Positions 25,762-34,062 of a DNA stretch of 64,000 bases are shown here, in pieces. This stretch comes from Colimorpha sp045640985 (lineage in GTDB: Bacteria > Bacteroidota > Bacteroidia > Bacteroidales > P3): NCBI GenBank assembly GCA_045640985.1, contig JAZUFZ010000033.1, positions 1 through 64,000 of the forward strand, given 5' to 3'. Each line of letters starts with the position of its first letter. Within the stretch, counting starts at the first letter, position 1. Made by a program: the position numbers and the translations under genes. The notes beneath the pieces were generated by a model. That model saw only the letters and a program-made list of their open reading frames with translations. It did not search any database and was not told the DNA's origin.

Positions 25762-25876
25762 CTCCCTTCTATCTTCTTTTTATCTCCAGTTTATCTTTTT
25801 TCTATCTCTTATTCTTAGAAAAGGAGATAAAAAGAAGTTAATATGGAGATAAAAAGAAGATAGAAGGGAGTTACCC
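25762..25876. repeat. Long palindromic intergenic element, copy 2
   Basis: It matches copy 1 from CTCCCTTCTATC to GGGAGTTACCC, including the same asymmetric centre (TTCTTAGAAAAGG). The left GGTAA terminus is missing and replaced by CGCGTTT. The bases immediately left (about 25744-25758, CGCGCGCAGGCTCGCG) match part of the GC-rich repeat family in inverted orientation. Confidence 0.88.
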
Positions 25877-25994
25877 CAACAAAAAGCCTGAGAAACAAAA
25901 CCCAAGAAAAAGGATAATTACGGATGTATTAACCGGAAATACTCAACCGGAGTAGCGGGATTTACAGTTGAGGCTTGCAGGGGTCGCAGCGTAT

Positions 25995-26780
25995 TTACAG
26001 CGGCTCCGTCAGGTTGAAAAGGCGACGGGCGTTAGCGGTGGTAGCTTCAGCTATGGTTTCGAGAGGCAGACCGAGTATGGCGGCAAGAGCCCGGGCGGTA
26101 TGCACGATATAACTGCTCTCGTTGCGTCTGCCACGATAAGGCACAGGAGCAAGATATGGGCAGTCCGTTTCAAGGACAATCCGTTCCAGAGGTATCACCT
26201 TTACGATGTCGGGAAGCGTGCTTTTTTTGTAGGTCAGTACGCCCCCGATGCCGAGATGAAAACCCATCTCAACCGCCATCCGCGCCTGTTCCAGCGTGCC
26301 GCTGAAGCAATGGAAAACCCCTCGGAATGCGGACCGGCTCAAGGACTTGAGGAACGGGAAGATTTCTTCGTAGGCGTTCCGTATATGGAGTGCTACGGGA
26401 AGGTTGTAGCGTTCAGCGAGCTGGAACTGATACCGGAGGGCCTCCAGCTGCTGCTGCCGGTAGGTGGTGTCCCAGTAGAAGTCCAAGCCGATCTCCCCAA
26501 TGGCCACATAGCGGGAAGAATCTTCGAGAAGGATCCGTTCTACATGCCGGAGTTCAGGCATATAATCTTCGTTTATGGAGGTGGGATGCAGCCCGATCAT
26601 CTGGAAGAAATGTCCGGGAAACTCCTCAGCCAGCTGGGCCTGACGGGTCGTGGTGAGGCTGTCTATCGCAGGCAGGAGCATGGTTGAGACCCCGGCATCG
26701 AGCGCCCGCTGGAGCGTCGGAAGACGGTCCTCATCAAACTCTTCTACATAAAGATGGCAGTGGGTATCAATGAATTGCAT
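25995..26780 (-). CDS. tatD: TatD-family metal-dependent hydrolase/DNase
   Basis: A 261-residue TIM-barrel hydrolase. Metal ligands are in FIDTHCHLY (HxH), AIGEIGLDFYWD (Glu), PVALHIRNA (His), VFHCFSGT (His) and LETDCPYLAP (Asp). TatD proteins act as 3'-5' exonucleases in DNA repair and degradation. The ATG overlaps the end of the DUF2520 gene by 14 bases, so the two are coupled. Length is standard. Confidence 0.93.
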   Translation of the reverse strand: MQFIDTHCHLYVEEFDEDRLPTLQRALDAGVSTMLLPAIDSLTTTRQAQLAEEFPGHFFQMIGLHPTSINEDYMPELRHVERILLEDSSRYVAIGEIGLDFYWDTTYRQQQLEALRYQFQLAERYNLPVALHIRNAYEEIFPFLKSLSRSAFRGVFHCFSGTLEQARMAVEMGFHLGIGGVLTYKKSTLPDIVKVIPLERIVLETDCPYLAPVPYRGRRNESSYIVHTARALAAILGLPLETIAEATTANARRLFNLTEPL

Positions 26781-27534
26781 CCTGAATAATTTGGGTCATA
26801 AGCTGATAGAGCTGCTGGAGCTCAGGATAGGAGGAGAGCATCTGCAGGTGTTTCTGGATAGTCTGGGCGTCGTTTCGGACGGCGGGTCCGGTCTGCTGCG
26901 CCCACAAATCCCCGTGGGAGACCTTTTGGGCCGTCTGGAGTACCAGCGGATGCAGTATTTCAAAAGGAATATCCTCACGGTCCAGCATCTGCTTAGCCAT
27001 CGCGTTAAGGGCATTCCCGAAGTTATTGATGATGACCGATGCGAGATGGAGCCTGCAGCGCTGCGGACTGTCGAGAGGGTAGAGATGGGGAGAGATAGTG
27101 CGGGCGAACTGTTCCAGACGGGAGTATGACTCGGGGCTGGAGGCTTCAAGGCAGAAACGAAGGTCGGAATAGTCCATAGGGACATCCCGTACAAAGGTCT
27201 GGGGGGCGTATAATACCCCGTAGGAACTGCTTGCGTGGGAGAGGACATCCATAGTTACGGAGCCCGAGGTGTGGACCACCAGAGCATTTCCGAGGTCCAG
27301 CCGGGAAGCGAGCGGCGCTATGGCATCATCTTTCACAGCGAGAATATAGATATCGGCAGCCCCGGGGCGGAGCGCCTGTATAGAGGAAACCGCCTCGGCC
27401 CCGAAACGGGAAGCGAGCGCCTGAGCGTGAGCAGGATCAGGCGAGAAGACCTGAGCAATCTGATGTCCGGAAGCAGATGCTGCAGCAGCAAGATGTGTGG
27501 CCACATTTCCGGAACCTAAAAAAGAGACAAGCAT
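26767..27534 (-). CDS. Rossmann-fold and DUF2520 protein
   Basis: A 255-residue protein. The N-terminal NAD(P)-type Rossmann motif is MLVSFLGSGNVATHLAAAAS, with LAVKDDAIAPLA as the later strand. The C-terminal half is the helical DUF2520 domain (VIINNFGNALNAMAKQML). The architecture resembles pyrroline-5-carboxylate or 6-phosphogluconate type reductases, but the substrate is not known. It overlaps tatD. Confidence 0.85.
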   Translation of the reverse strand: MLVSFLGSGNVATHLAAAASASGHQIAQVFSPDPAHAQALASRFGAEAVSSIQALRPGAADIYILAVKDDAIAPLASRLDLGNALVVHTSGSVTMDVLSHASSSYGVLYAPQTFVRDVPMDYSDLRFCLEASSPESYSRLEQFARTISPHLYPLDSPQRCRLHLASVIINNFGNALNAMAKQMLDREDIPFEILHPLVLQTAQKVSHGDLWAQQTGPAVRNDAQTIQKHLQMLSSYPELQQLYQLMTQIIQDAIH

Positions 27535-27639
27535 ATAGGAGAAACGGGGGAAAGCATATCATGAACTGAGAAACAGCATAAAAGGGGAACAGGCAATTTC
27601 AGACCCGGACCGCGGTTTCCCGGTTCATGATTTCAACGG

Positions 27640-27870
27640 CTAATATTCATCTTCTTCAAAAAAGAAGTCTTCTTTGGTGGGGTAATCGGGCCAGATATCC
27701 TCAATACTGTCGAACGGGTCACCACCCCCTTCGTCCACTTCAATTTCCATAAGATTCTCAATAACCTCCATAGGAGCGCCCGTACGTTGTGCGTAATCGA
27801 TAAGTTCATCCTTGGTTGCGGGCCAGGGGGCGTCCTCTAATTTTGATGCTAATTCAAGTGTCCAATACAT
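27640..27870 (-). CDS. DUF2795 small acidic protein
   Basis: A 76-residue protein starting MYWTLELASKLEDAPWPATK, followed by DELIDYAQRTGAPMEVIENL, which is the DUF2795 core. The C-terminal half is strongly acidic (EIEVDEGGGDPFDSIEDIWP, then FFFEEDEY). Homologues of the same size are common in Bacteroidota and have no known role. It has its own promoter at 27896. Confidence 0.85.
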   Translation of the reverse strand: MYWTLELASKLEDAPWPATKDELIDYAQRTGAPMEVIENLMEIEVDEGGGDPFDSIEDIWPDYPTKEDFFFEEDEY

Positions 27871-27895
27871 TGTGTGGTCGTCTTAAAAATTTTTG

Positions 27896-27903
27896 CAAAA
27901 GTA
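27896..27903 (-). promoter_or_regulatory. -7 box for the DUF2795 gene
   Basis: TACTTTTG followed by C on the minus strand, 26 bases before the ATG at 27870; leader only about 15-20 bases. Confidence 0.65.
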
Positions 27904-27947
27904 CTATTTTTTTTGAATATGCAAGAAAAATTTCAAATTTTTAATAA

Positions 27948-28493
27948 TCATACATGCCAGAAATCCTCCCCGTTTCCCTGCATACGCACCATAAGTCGCG
28001 ACAGCACAAACAGATAGTCGGAGAGCCGGTTGATGAATTTTTCTATATCGGGAGCCACCTCAAACTGCTGCGAAAGTTCCACAACACGGCGTTCTGCGCG
28101 CCTGCAGACACATCTTGCGACATGGCATTGTGCTCCTGCAAGGGAGCCCCCGGGAATCACGAAGGCCGTGTTGCGGGGCAGCTGCTCCTGAATGCGGTCT
28201 ATCCAGCTTTCGAGCTTCGATACGGCATCCGGGGGAAGCTGGGGGAGTTTTTCCAGAAGGGATGCGTCCTCTGTGGCCAGAAGGGTCTGTATCACAAACA
28301 GCCAGTTCTGGATGGACTTCACTTCGAGATAAAGCGGCTGTGAGAGTTCCTTCATCATCTCGCCCACCACTCCAAGATGGGCGTTGAGCTCATCCACAGT
28401 TCCGTAGGCTTCTACGCGGATATGGTACTTCGGCACTCTCGTTCCCCCGACAAGTGAGGTAGTTCCCTGATCTCCTGTCTTTGTGTAGATCAT
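27948..28493 (-). CDS. Cob(I)alamin adenosyltransferase, PduO type
   Basis: A 181-residue cytosolic enzyme that transfers the adenosyl group of ATP to cob(I)alamin or cobinamide to make coenzyme B12. The N-terminal ATP-binding motif is IYTKTGDQGTTSLVGGTRV, followed by RVEAYGTVDELNAHLGVV. The C-terminal motif CRRAERRVVEL and the terminal NRLSDYLFVLSRLM are typical of the PduO family. The ATG overlaps the NifU-like stop (ATGA), making it the last gene of the tlpA-mrp-nifU run. Confidence 0.93.
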   Translation of the reverse strand: MIYTKTGDQGTTSLVGGTRVPKYHIRVEAYGTVDELNAHLGVVGEMMKELSQPLYLEVKSIQNWLFVIQTLLATEDASLLEKLPQLPPDAVSKLESWIDRIQEQLPRNTAFVIPGGSLAGAQCHVARCVCRRAERRVVELSQQFEVAPDIEKFINRLSDYLFVLSRLMVRMQGNGEDFWHV

Positions 28494-28735
28494 ACTTTTT
28501 CAACGGATTTTACTTCAGGAATGGCTTTTTTAAGGGCACTTTCAATGCCCTGTTTGAGGGTCTGCATTGCGTGAGGACAGGACCCGCAGTGACCTTTGAG
28601 ATGCACCATCACAACGCCTTCGTTGGTCATATCTACATATTCCACATCCCCGCCGTCCTGCTGGAGGTATGGCCTGATTTGCTGGAGTCCGTTCTGTACC
28701 TTGCGGACCACGATTTCTTTTTCTTCGGGTGTCAT
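28490..28735 (-). CDS. NifU-like (Nfu) C-terminal domain protein
   Basis: An 81-residue single-domain protein. The Fe-S-holding CxxC is in KGHCGSCPHAMQTLKQGIES, and IRPYLQQDGGDVEYVDM is the Nfu signature. It should carry and hand over iron-sulfur clusters in the cytosol. It starts 3 bases after the mrp stop, consistent with a joint Fe-S cluster role. Confidence 0.92.
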   Translation of the reverse strand: MTPEEKEIVVRKVQNGLQQIRPYLQQDGGDVEYVDMTNEGVVMVHLKGHCGSCPHAMQTLKQGIESALKKAIPEVKSVEKV

Positions 28736-28738
28736 AGA

Positions 28739-29800
28739 TTATTGATTGATTTTGCAGATTTCACGGATGGTGTTAGCCGCCAGGGCCTCGAATGCCTGAC
28801 TTTCTGGGGTGTTCCGGGAGTCGAACAGGGAGACCGGTCTTCCGTTATCTCCACCTTCAGCTATAGACTGAACCAATGGTATTTCGCCGAGCAGCGGAAT
28901 GTTCATCTCTTCTGCCAGCTTGCGGCAGCCCTCTTTTCCAAAGATATAGTATCTGTTTTCGGGAAGTTCAGCAGGAGTGAAATACGCCATATTCTCCACG
29001 AAGCCCAGCACAGGTATATGGATATTGTCGTTCTGGAACATCTCTACGCCACGCACCACATCGGCGAGCGCCACCTTCTGCGGGGTACTCACGATAATCG
29101 CGCTGGAATGGGGCATCAGCTGAGCAATCGTCAGCTGTATATCCCCTGTTCCGGGAGGCATATCTACCACGAGATAGTCTATCTCGTCCCACCAGGTCTC
29201 GGTGAGCATCTGCTTCAGGGCGTTGCTTGCCATAGGGCCGCGCCATACGAGGGCCTTGTTGGGGTCCACGAGAAATCCCACGCTCATCAGCTTGATGCCG
29301 TATTTGATGAAAGGTATCATGTACATCTTCCCGTCGTGCTCCTCGCCATAGATTTCCTCACCGTTGAGGTCGAACATGATAGGTATCGAGGGCCCGTAGA
29401 TATCGGCATCCATAAGTCCCACGCTTGCGCCTGTCTTGGCGAGCGCTACTGCGAGGTTTACAGCCACCGTGGATTTCCCTACGCCTCCCTTTCCCGAGGC
29501 CACAAGAATCACATGCTTCACGCCGGGGAAGAGCTCCTCCTGGGAGGGCTGCTTCATCTGACGGGCGGTGAGGTTCACCTCCACCTCGGCGGTATGATCC
29601 ACATATTCATGAATTGCATTGATACATTCATCCTTCATGCGCTGCTTCATCGGGCATGCTATGGTGGTAAGCACCAGGTCAAAGGAGACCTTCTTCCCTT
29701 CTATTCTGATATTTTCTATCATCCCCAGTTCCGTGAGCGACTTTCCGAGATCGGGGTCGTTCACATGGCTGAGCGCCATGGTTATTTGTGTTTCTGTCAT
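28739..29800 (-). CDS. Mrp/NBP35-family Fe-S cluster carrier ATPase
   Basis: About 353 residues from ATG 29800 (MTETQITMALSHVNDPDLGK); an alternative start is ATG 29815, which overlaps the thioredoxin-like gene end. The N-terminal MIP18-like domain (about 1-85) precedes the P-loop ATPase. Walker A is VASGKGGVGKSTVAVNLAV, with GLMDADIYGPS and YLVVDMPPGTGDIQLTIAQL. The C-terminal CxxC found in many Mrp proteins is absent (VENMAYFTPAELPENRYYIF), as I recall for Bacteroidota relatives. Role: loading Fe-S clusters onto target proteins. Confidence 0.92.
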   Translation of the reverse strand: MTETQITMALSHVNDPDLGKSLTELGMIENIRIEGKKVSFDLVLTTIACPMKQRMKDECINAIHEYVDHTAEVEVNLTARQMKQPSQEELFPGVKHVILVASGKGGVGKSTVAVNLAVALAKTGASVGLMDADIYGPSIPIMFDLNGEEIYGEEHDGKMYMIPFIKYGIKLMSVGFLVDPNKALVWRGPMASNALKQMLTETWWDEIDYLVVDMPPGTGDIQLTIAQLMPHSSAIIVSTPQKVALADVVRGVEMFQNDNIHIPVLGFVENMAYFTPAELPENRYYIFGKEGCRKLAEEMNIPLLGEIPLVQSIAEGGDNGRPVSLFDSRNTPESQAFEALAANTIREICKINQ

Positions 29801-29807
29801 GCACATA

Positions 29808-30815
29808 TTATTCAAATATTTCTTTCAGTTTCAGTTCCAGGTCCTTTCCGCGGAGATTGCGGGCTATCACCTTCCCTTCGCGGTCTATCAGCACGGTGGC
29901 CGGAATGGAATAGATTCCGTACGCCGCTCCTCCTGAGGAGGTCCACCCTTTCAGGTCGCTCACATGGTTGGGCCATACGAGCCCGTCCTTCGCGATAGCG
30001 GCCAGCCAGGCATCCCGGGTATTGTCCATCGATACGCTGAAGATATCGAATCCCTTATCCTTATATTTATGATACAGTCTCACCACATTGGGGTTTTCCT
30101 GCCTGCAGGGGCTGCACCAGCTTGCCCAGAAATCTATCATCACCACCTTGCCTCTCAGGTCGCTCAGCCTGCGGAGGTTTCCCTGCGGGTCTCTCATCTC
30201 TATCTCCGGAGCTTCCGACCCCGGCAGCAGTGCGGACTTTATTTTCTGATCGAGATTCTTCACATACATATCCTCCGGATATTTCTCTATGAGGCTGTCG
30301 CGGATCAGTTCGTACAGCGATACGTATTTCAGGAAATTCCTGTCGAAATAGGTTACCAGATAGGCGCTCATCAGGCATCCCGGATGCTCCCTCAGCGACT
30401 GCTCTATCACATATCCCGAATTCGGCTGCATAAGGGCGTTGTTCACCAGCTGATAGACCTCCGCGTTCTCCGATCCTTCCGACTCCGTGATCTGTATGAA
30501 ATTGTAGTCCTTCAGCAGTTTCCCTTTCAGGGTCACCCTGTCCCCGGGCTCCATCATTACATGCACCATGGGCTGATGCGCCATGTCGAGCTGCAGCACA
30601 TACAGCACCGGCTTTTTGATGTTCTGCCTGATATTGAACCCGCCCTGCGCATCCAGCAGGAGCGTATCGGTTATCTTCACCTCGCCCATACGTGTTACCA
30701 GGAGCTTCGTTTGCGGTTCCACACCCTGAATTACTCCCTTGAGAATGGTTTTCTGCGCTATGGCCGGGAGCATCCCCAGCACCATAAATATCAAGAAGAC
30801 AACCTTTTTCATCAT
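29808..30815 (-). CDS. TlpA-like thiol-disulfide oxidoreductase with DUF4369-type N-terminus
   Basis: Start taken at ATG 30815 (MMKKVVFLIFMVLGMLPAIA), about 335 residues; the longer frame to 30866 would begin upstream of the promoter at 30839. After the signal peptide an N-terminal beta domain (about 20-120: TILKGVIQGVEPQTKLLVTR) and helical linker precede a thioredoxin fold. The redox motif is IDFWASWCSPCRQENPNVV. Such proteins reduce or shuffle disulfides in the periplasm. It is the first gene of the mrp-nifU-pduO run. Confidence 0.9.
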   Translation of the reverse strand: MMKKVVFLIFMVLGMLPAIAQKTILKGVIQGVEPQTKLLVTRMGEVKITDTLLLDAQGGFNIRQNIKKPVLYVLQLDMAHQPMVHVMMEPGDRVTLKGKLLKDYNFIQITESEGSENAEVYQLVNNALMQPNSGYVIEQSLREHPGCLMSAYLVTYFDRNFLKYVSLYELIRDSLIEKYPEDMYVKNLDQKIKSALLPGSEAPEIEMRDPQGNLRRLSDLRGKVVMIDFWASWCSPCRQENPNVVRLYHKYKDKGFDIFSVSMDNTRDAWLAAIAKDGLVWPNHVSDLKGWTSSGGAAYGIYSIPATVLIDREGKVIARNLRGKDLELKLKEIFE

Positions 30816-30838
30816 CAGCAGCTGTATTTTATATTTTG

Positions 30839-30846
30839 CAAAGATA
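30839..30846 (-). promoter_or_regulatory. -7 box for the tlpA-like/mrp/nifU/adenosyltransferase operon
   Basis: TATCTTTG followed by C on the minus strand, 24 bases before ATG 30815. It decides the start choice for the thioredoxin-like gene. Confidence 0.7.
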
Positions 30847-30919
30847 TGAATTTTTTTTGACAGCACAAATTTTTTTCTTCCTCGCCCTGCGCTGCCCCCC
30901 GGCGGTCTGCCCGGAACTG

Positions 30920-32554
30920 CTAATTCCCCAGTTCCTCCAGAAGCGTATTCAGTTCATAATCTATATGGATATATTCCTTATAAAAACCTTTCTGCCCATA
31001 GAGCGACTCGGCCATATATCCTTTCACCAGCGTAACAATCTCCTTCCGGTCTGCCTCCAGCCCCTTGCGGTCGCACTTCACGCCCGCTTTCTCGCCCCAG
31101 CGCACCAGTTCCTCCACCATCGGGCTCCCCACCTGGAACCCTCCATCAAACGCCGTCTCTGTGGGGTATCGTTTCAGCAGTTCCCCTACATGCAGCGCTA
31201 CCTGTTCCCCCGCATAATCTACCAGCACTTCCTTGCGGACCAGACTGTTGAAATATTCGGAATAGGGTTTCTGCCTCATCGGAATGATTCTGTCAGGCAC
31301 GATTCCTCCGCCTCCATACACGATACGGCCGTTCCGGGTCCTGTAGGGAACCGTGTCCGTCAGGGCAGGCGCGATGGAATCGCTGAGATAATCCTTTACC
31401 ATCTGGTTCATATTGCTCAGGTAATAGGCCTCCGCTCCCTCCGAATAGGGGCGCTGGATGCAGCGTCCCGAAGGGGTATAGTATTTCGCAATGGTCAGCA
31501 TGATGGCGCTCCCGTCATCCAGGGGAAACTGTCTTTGCACCAGCCCTTTGCCGAACGACCTGCGGCCTACGATCCTGCCCCGGTCGTTATCCTGGACCGC
31601 CCCGCTCACAATCTCGCTCGCCGAAGCACTGTATTCGTCTATCATCACCGTGAGGGCTCCCTCCGTATAGATTCCTCCTCCCGGGGAACGGACGGTCTGC
31701 GGGCGGGAATGGGCCTCTTTCGTCTCCACTATCACAAGACCTTTCTCCAGCAGTTCCCCGCACACCTTTACGGCAGCCTCCAGCAGTCCCCCTCCGTTAC
31801 CTCTGAGGTCGAGCACCAGATGCTCCATCCCCGCTCCTTTCAGTTCCGTAAGTGCTTTGTGGAAATCCGTATAGGTGGTCTCCGTAAAGCTCGAAAGCTT
31901 CACATATCCTACCCCCTTCCCCAGCATACAGCTGTAGTTCATCGAGGGCTGCTCTACCTTCGCTCGGCGCATCTTGTAGCACCTCCTGCCTTCCACGTTG
32001 CGCCTTACCACCCAGAGGCTCACCTCCGACCCTCTTTTCCCGCGGATGCGGTTCACCACCTCTTCGGCACGCACCCCGGGACCGCACACCTCCATCGTAT
32101 CTACCCTCACGATTCTGTCGCCCGGCAGCAGCCCCGCTTTCGCGGCGGGCCCTCCGGGAAACACGGAACTCACACAGGTGGTGTCCTTCTGACGGCGCAG
32201 GGTCATCCCTACCCCCTCAAACCCGCCGGCCAGCAGTTCCATCTCTTTCTCGAAATTCTCAGCCCCCACATATCGGCTGTGAGGATCCAGCGTGAGCAGC
32301 ATCGCATTCAGCATTCCCTCTGCCACGCTGTCCTCGTCTATCTCCTCCACGTATTCCTCCCTTATCAGCTTCAGCGCTGTGTTCATCTTGCGCTCCAGCA
32401 CATCCCCCCGCGGGCAGGTTATTCGCTTTTGCTCATGACCCAGCAGGTTCCGCTGCATACCGTCCCGGCACAGCAGAAACCCCAGCACTCCGCCTCCCAG
32501 CATGGCCAGCAGCACGATTCCGTAGGATATTCCCGGCAATTTCTCTTTCGACAT
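30920..32554 (-). CDS. C-terminal processing protease, S41 family with PDZ domain
   Basis: A 544-residue protease with one N-terminal membrane anchor (ISYGIVLLAMLGGGVLGFLL). The PDZ domain is near 115-195 (GVGMTLRRQ, AAKAGLLPGDRIVRVD). The catalytic core has VLDLRGNGGGLLEAA, nucleophile Ser in MIDEYSASASEIVSGAVQDN and general-base Lys in RRSFGKGLVQRQFPLDDGSA. CtpA-type proteases trim or degrade envelope proteins. It lies 105 bases upstream of the tlpA-like gene, which has its own promoter. Confidence 0.92.
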   Translation of the reverse strand: MSKEKLPGISYGIVLLAMLGGGVLGFLLCRDGMQRNLLGHEQKRITCPRGDVLERKMNTALKLIREEYVEEIDEDSVAEGMLNAMLLTLDPHSRYVGAENFEKEMELLAGGFEGVGMTLRRQKDTTCVSSVFPGGPAAKAGLLPGDRIVRVDTMEVCGPGVRAEEVVNRIRGKRGSEVSLWVVRRNVEGRRCYKMRRAKVEQPSMNYSCMLGKGVGYVKLSSFTETTYTDFHKALTELKGAGMEHLVLDLRGNGGGLLEAAVKVCGELLEKGLVIVETKEAHSRPQTVRSPGGGIYTEGALTVMIDEYSASASEIVSGAVQDNDRGRIVGRRSFGKGLVQRQFPLDDGSAIMLTIAKYYTPSGRCIQRPYSEGAEAYYLSNMNQMVKDYLSDSIAPALTDTVPYRTRNGRIVYGGGGIVPDRIIPMRQKPYSEYFNSLVRKEVLVDYAGEQVALHVGELLKRYPTETAFDGGFQVGSPMVEELVRWGEKAGVKCDRKGLEADRKEIVTLVKGYMAESLYGQKGFYKEYIHIDYELNTLLEELGN

Positions 32555-32596
32555 AATCTTTATGAATTAATAAAGTTTCAAGTTACAAGTTCCAAA

Positions 32597-32727
32597 CCTC
32601 TTTCCTCTCTTTCCTCTCTTTCCCCTCTTTCCTCTCTTTCCCCTCTTTCCCCTCTTTCCTCTCTTTCCCTCTCTTTCCCCTTTTCACCCTCTTTGTCTTT
32701 TTGACTCTTTGTCTCTTTGTCTCTGAA
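32597..32727. repeat. CT-rich simple-sequence tract 1
   Basis: About 130 bases of imperfect short repeats of CTCTTTCC/CCTCTTTCC, passing into CTCTTTGT units. The strand bias is extreme: pyrimidines on plus, purines on minus. It is followed by GTCTCTGAAAGAAACGTT (from 32719), an 18-mer repeated at 43163. Minus-strand frames give only Lys/Glu/Arg-rich low-complexity peptide. Confidence 0.85.
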
Positions 32728-32796
32728 AGAAACGTTCCCATACACGGATTATTGCATCCTTCACAAAAAAAATTTGCCCGTCTCGCAGAAAAGTCG

Positions 32797-32804
32797 TAAT
32801 TTTG
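32797..32804 (+). promoter_or_regulatory. -7 box for the radical SAM gene
   Basis: TAATTTTG followed by C, 68 bases before the ATG at 32872. Confidence 0.65.
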
Positions 32805-32871
32805 CACCCGATTTCCAAAAACCGAAATCGCCTGACCCTGAAAAAATAAAACCCTAAAAAAAAACAGCTCC

Positions 32872-33648
32872 ATGTTATTTGAACACACCATCGTAGGGCC
32901 CATACGGAGCCGCCGTCTCGGCAGTTCCCTCGGAGTCAATCTCCTGCCCCTCAAACACAAAATCTGTTCCTACGACTGCATCTATTGCGAATGCGGCTGG
33001 AACAGGGAATCCGAAGACGGCACGCTGGAATATGTCTCCCCGTCCCAGGTACGCGAGATGCTCGAAGCACGCCTCAAGGAACTCCAGGCACAGGGAACTC
33101 CTATCGACTCCATCACCTTTGCCGGAAACGGAGAACCTACCCTCTACCCCCAGTTCCCCGAAATCGTAGATATCGTAGTCTCGCTGCGCGACCGGTACTA
33201 TCCCCACGCCCAGACCACCATCCTCACCAACGCGACCCAGCTCACCCGTCCCGAGATTTTCAACGCCCTCCTCAAGCTCGACAACCCTACCCTCAAGCTC
33301 GACGCGGGGAACGCCACCATGCGCCAGCGTATCAACCTCCCCAACGAAAAGGCCTGCACCTATGAGGAACTCACCGGATGCCTCATCCGGTTCGGTTCCC
33401 GCTGCATCATCCAGACCCTCCTCTTCGACGGAACCGATGACCAGGGAAACCCCGTAACCAACATAGACCCAGAAGGTTTTGCGGAATACACCCGTTATCT
33501 CAAGCAGATACGGCCAAAATACGTGCAACTCTACGCGCTCGACCGCGCCACTCCAGCCAAAAACCTCCGCAAGCTCACTCCCGAGGAATTAAATATCTAT
33601 GCGCAAAAGCTTCGCGCTGAGGGCATTGAGGCGAAAGTCTATGGATAG
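32872..33648 (+). CDS. Radical SAM protein of unknown substrate
   Basis: A 258-residue protein whose Fe-S cysteines are in KICSYDCIYCECGWN (CxxxCxxC). TFAGNGEPTLYPQFPEIVD is the SAM-binding GGE-like strand, and TILTNATQL and LDAGNATMRQRINLP follow as in compact TIM-barrel radical SAM enzymes of the MoaA/wyosine-like type. No extra Fe-S or SPASM domain is seen at the C-terminus. The gene is monocistronic, with its own promoter and a tRNA gene after it. The reaction cannot be predicted from context. Confidence 0.88.
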   Translation: MLFEHTIVGPIRSRRLGSSLGVNLLPLKHKICSYDCIYCECGWNRESEDGTLEYVSPSQVREMLEARLKELQAQGTPIDSITFAGNGEPTLYPQFPEIVDIVVSLRDRYYPHAQTTILTNATQLTRPEIFNALLKLDNPTLKLDAGNATMRQRINLPNEKACTYEELTGCLIRFGSRCIIQTLLFDGTDDQGNPVTNIDPEGFAEYTRYLKQIRPKYVQLYALDRATPAKNLRKLTPEELNIYAQKLRAEGIEAKVYG

Positions 33649-33684
33649 GCGAAAAAAAAATTTTGTCAATTCAAAAAAAGGTTG

Positions 33685-33692
33685 TAATTTTG
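33685..33692 (+). promoter_or_regulatory. -7 box for tRNA-Cys
   Basis: TAATTTTG followed by C, 27 bases before the mature tRNA 5' end at 33719. Confidence 0.7.
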
Positions 33693-33718
33693 CATCCGCT
33701 TTCGCAAGAAAACAAGAA

Positions 33719-33789
33719 GGTCGTTTGGCCGAGGGGCTAGGCACAGGTCTGCAAAACCTGCTACTCCGGTTCAAATCCGGAAGCGACCT
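33719..33789 (+). tRNA. tRNA-Cys (anticodon GCA)
   Basis: A 71-base cloverleaf. The acceptor GGTCGTT pairs with AGCGACC (one G-T pair). The anticodon stem CAGGT/ACCTG encloses the loop CTGCAAA with GCA. The T-arm CTCCGGTTCAAATCCGGA is standard. CCA is not encoded. Confidence 0.95.
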
Positions 33790-33838
33790 CAAAAACACAA
33801 AGAGACTGACACAACGCCAGCCTCTTTTTTCATATCCA

Positions 33839-33997
33839 CATCCCCTCTCTTTCCCCTCTTTCCTCTCTTTCCCCCTCTTTTACCCTTAACCCCTTAAACT
33901 CTCTTTGACTCTTTGACTCTTTGACCCTTAAACTCCCTTTGACCCTTTGACTCTTAAACTCTCTTTGACCCTTTGACTCTTTGACTCTTTCCCCCTT
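33839..33997. repeat. CT-rich simple-sequence tract 2
   Basis: It begins with CCTCTTTCC-type units like tract 1, then changes to CTCTTTGACTCTTTGAC and CCCTTAAACTC units (8-10 bases). It fills the gap between tRNA-Cys and the FKBP gene. Nothing else is seen in 33790-34062. Confidence 0.85.
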
Positions 33998-34062
33998 TTT
34001 TCCGCGGATGCACAATAAAACCACGCCCACCTGCGTTATAACAAGAAAAAACCCACAACACT

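Noticed and set aside
28481..29998. 505-codon plus-strand ORF opposite nifU/mrp
   Set aside because: Antisense shadow; His/Arg-rich composition and no recognisable domain.
30836..32704. 622-codon plus-strand ORF opposite the protease gene
   Set aside because: It is the mirror of the S41 protease frame and continues into the CT-rich repeat as Ser/Leu/Pro low-complexity sequence.
32583..32960. 125-codon minus-strand ORF rich in Lys-Glu-Arg
   Set aside because: It translates the CT-rich microsatellite and overlaps the radical SAM gene start; a low-complexity artefact.
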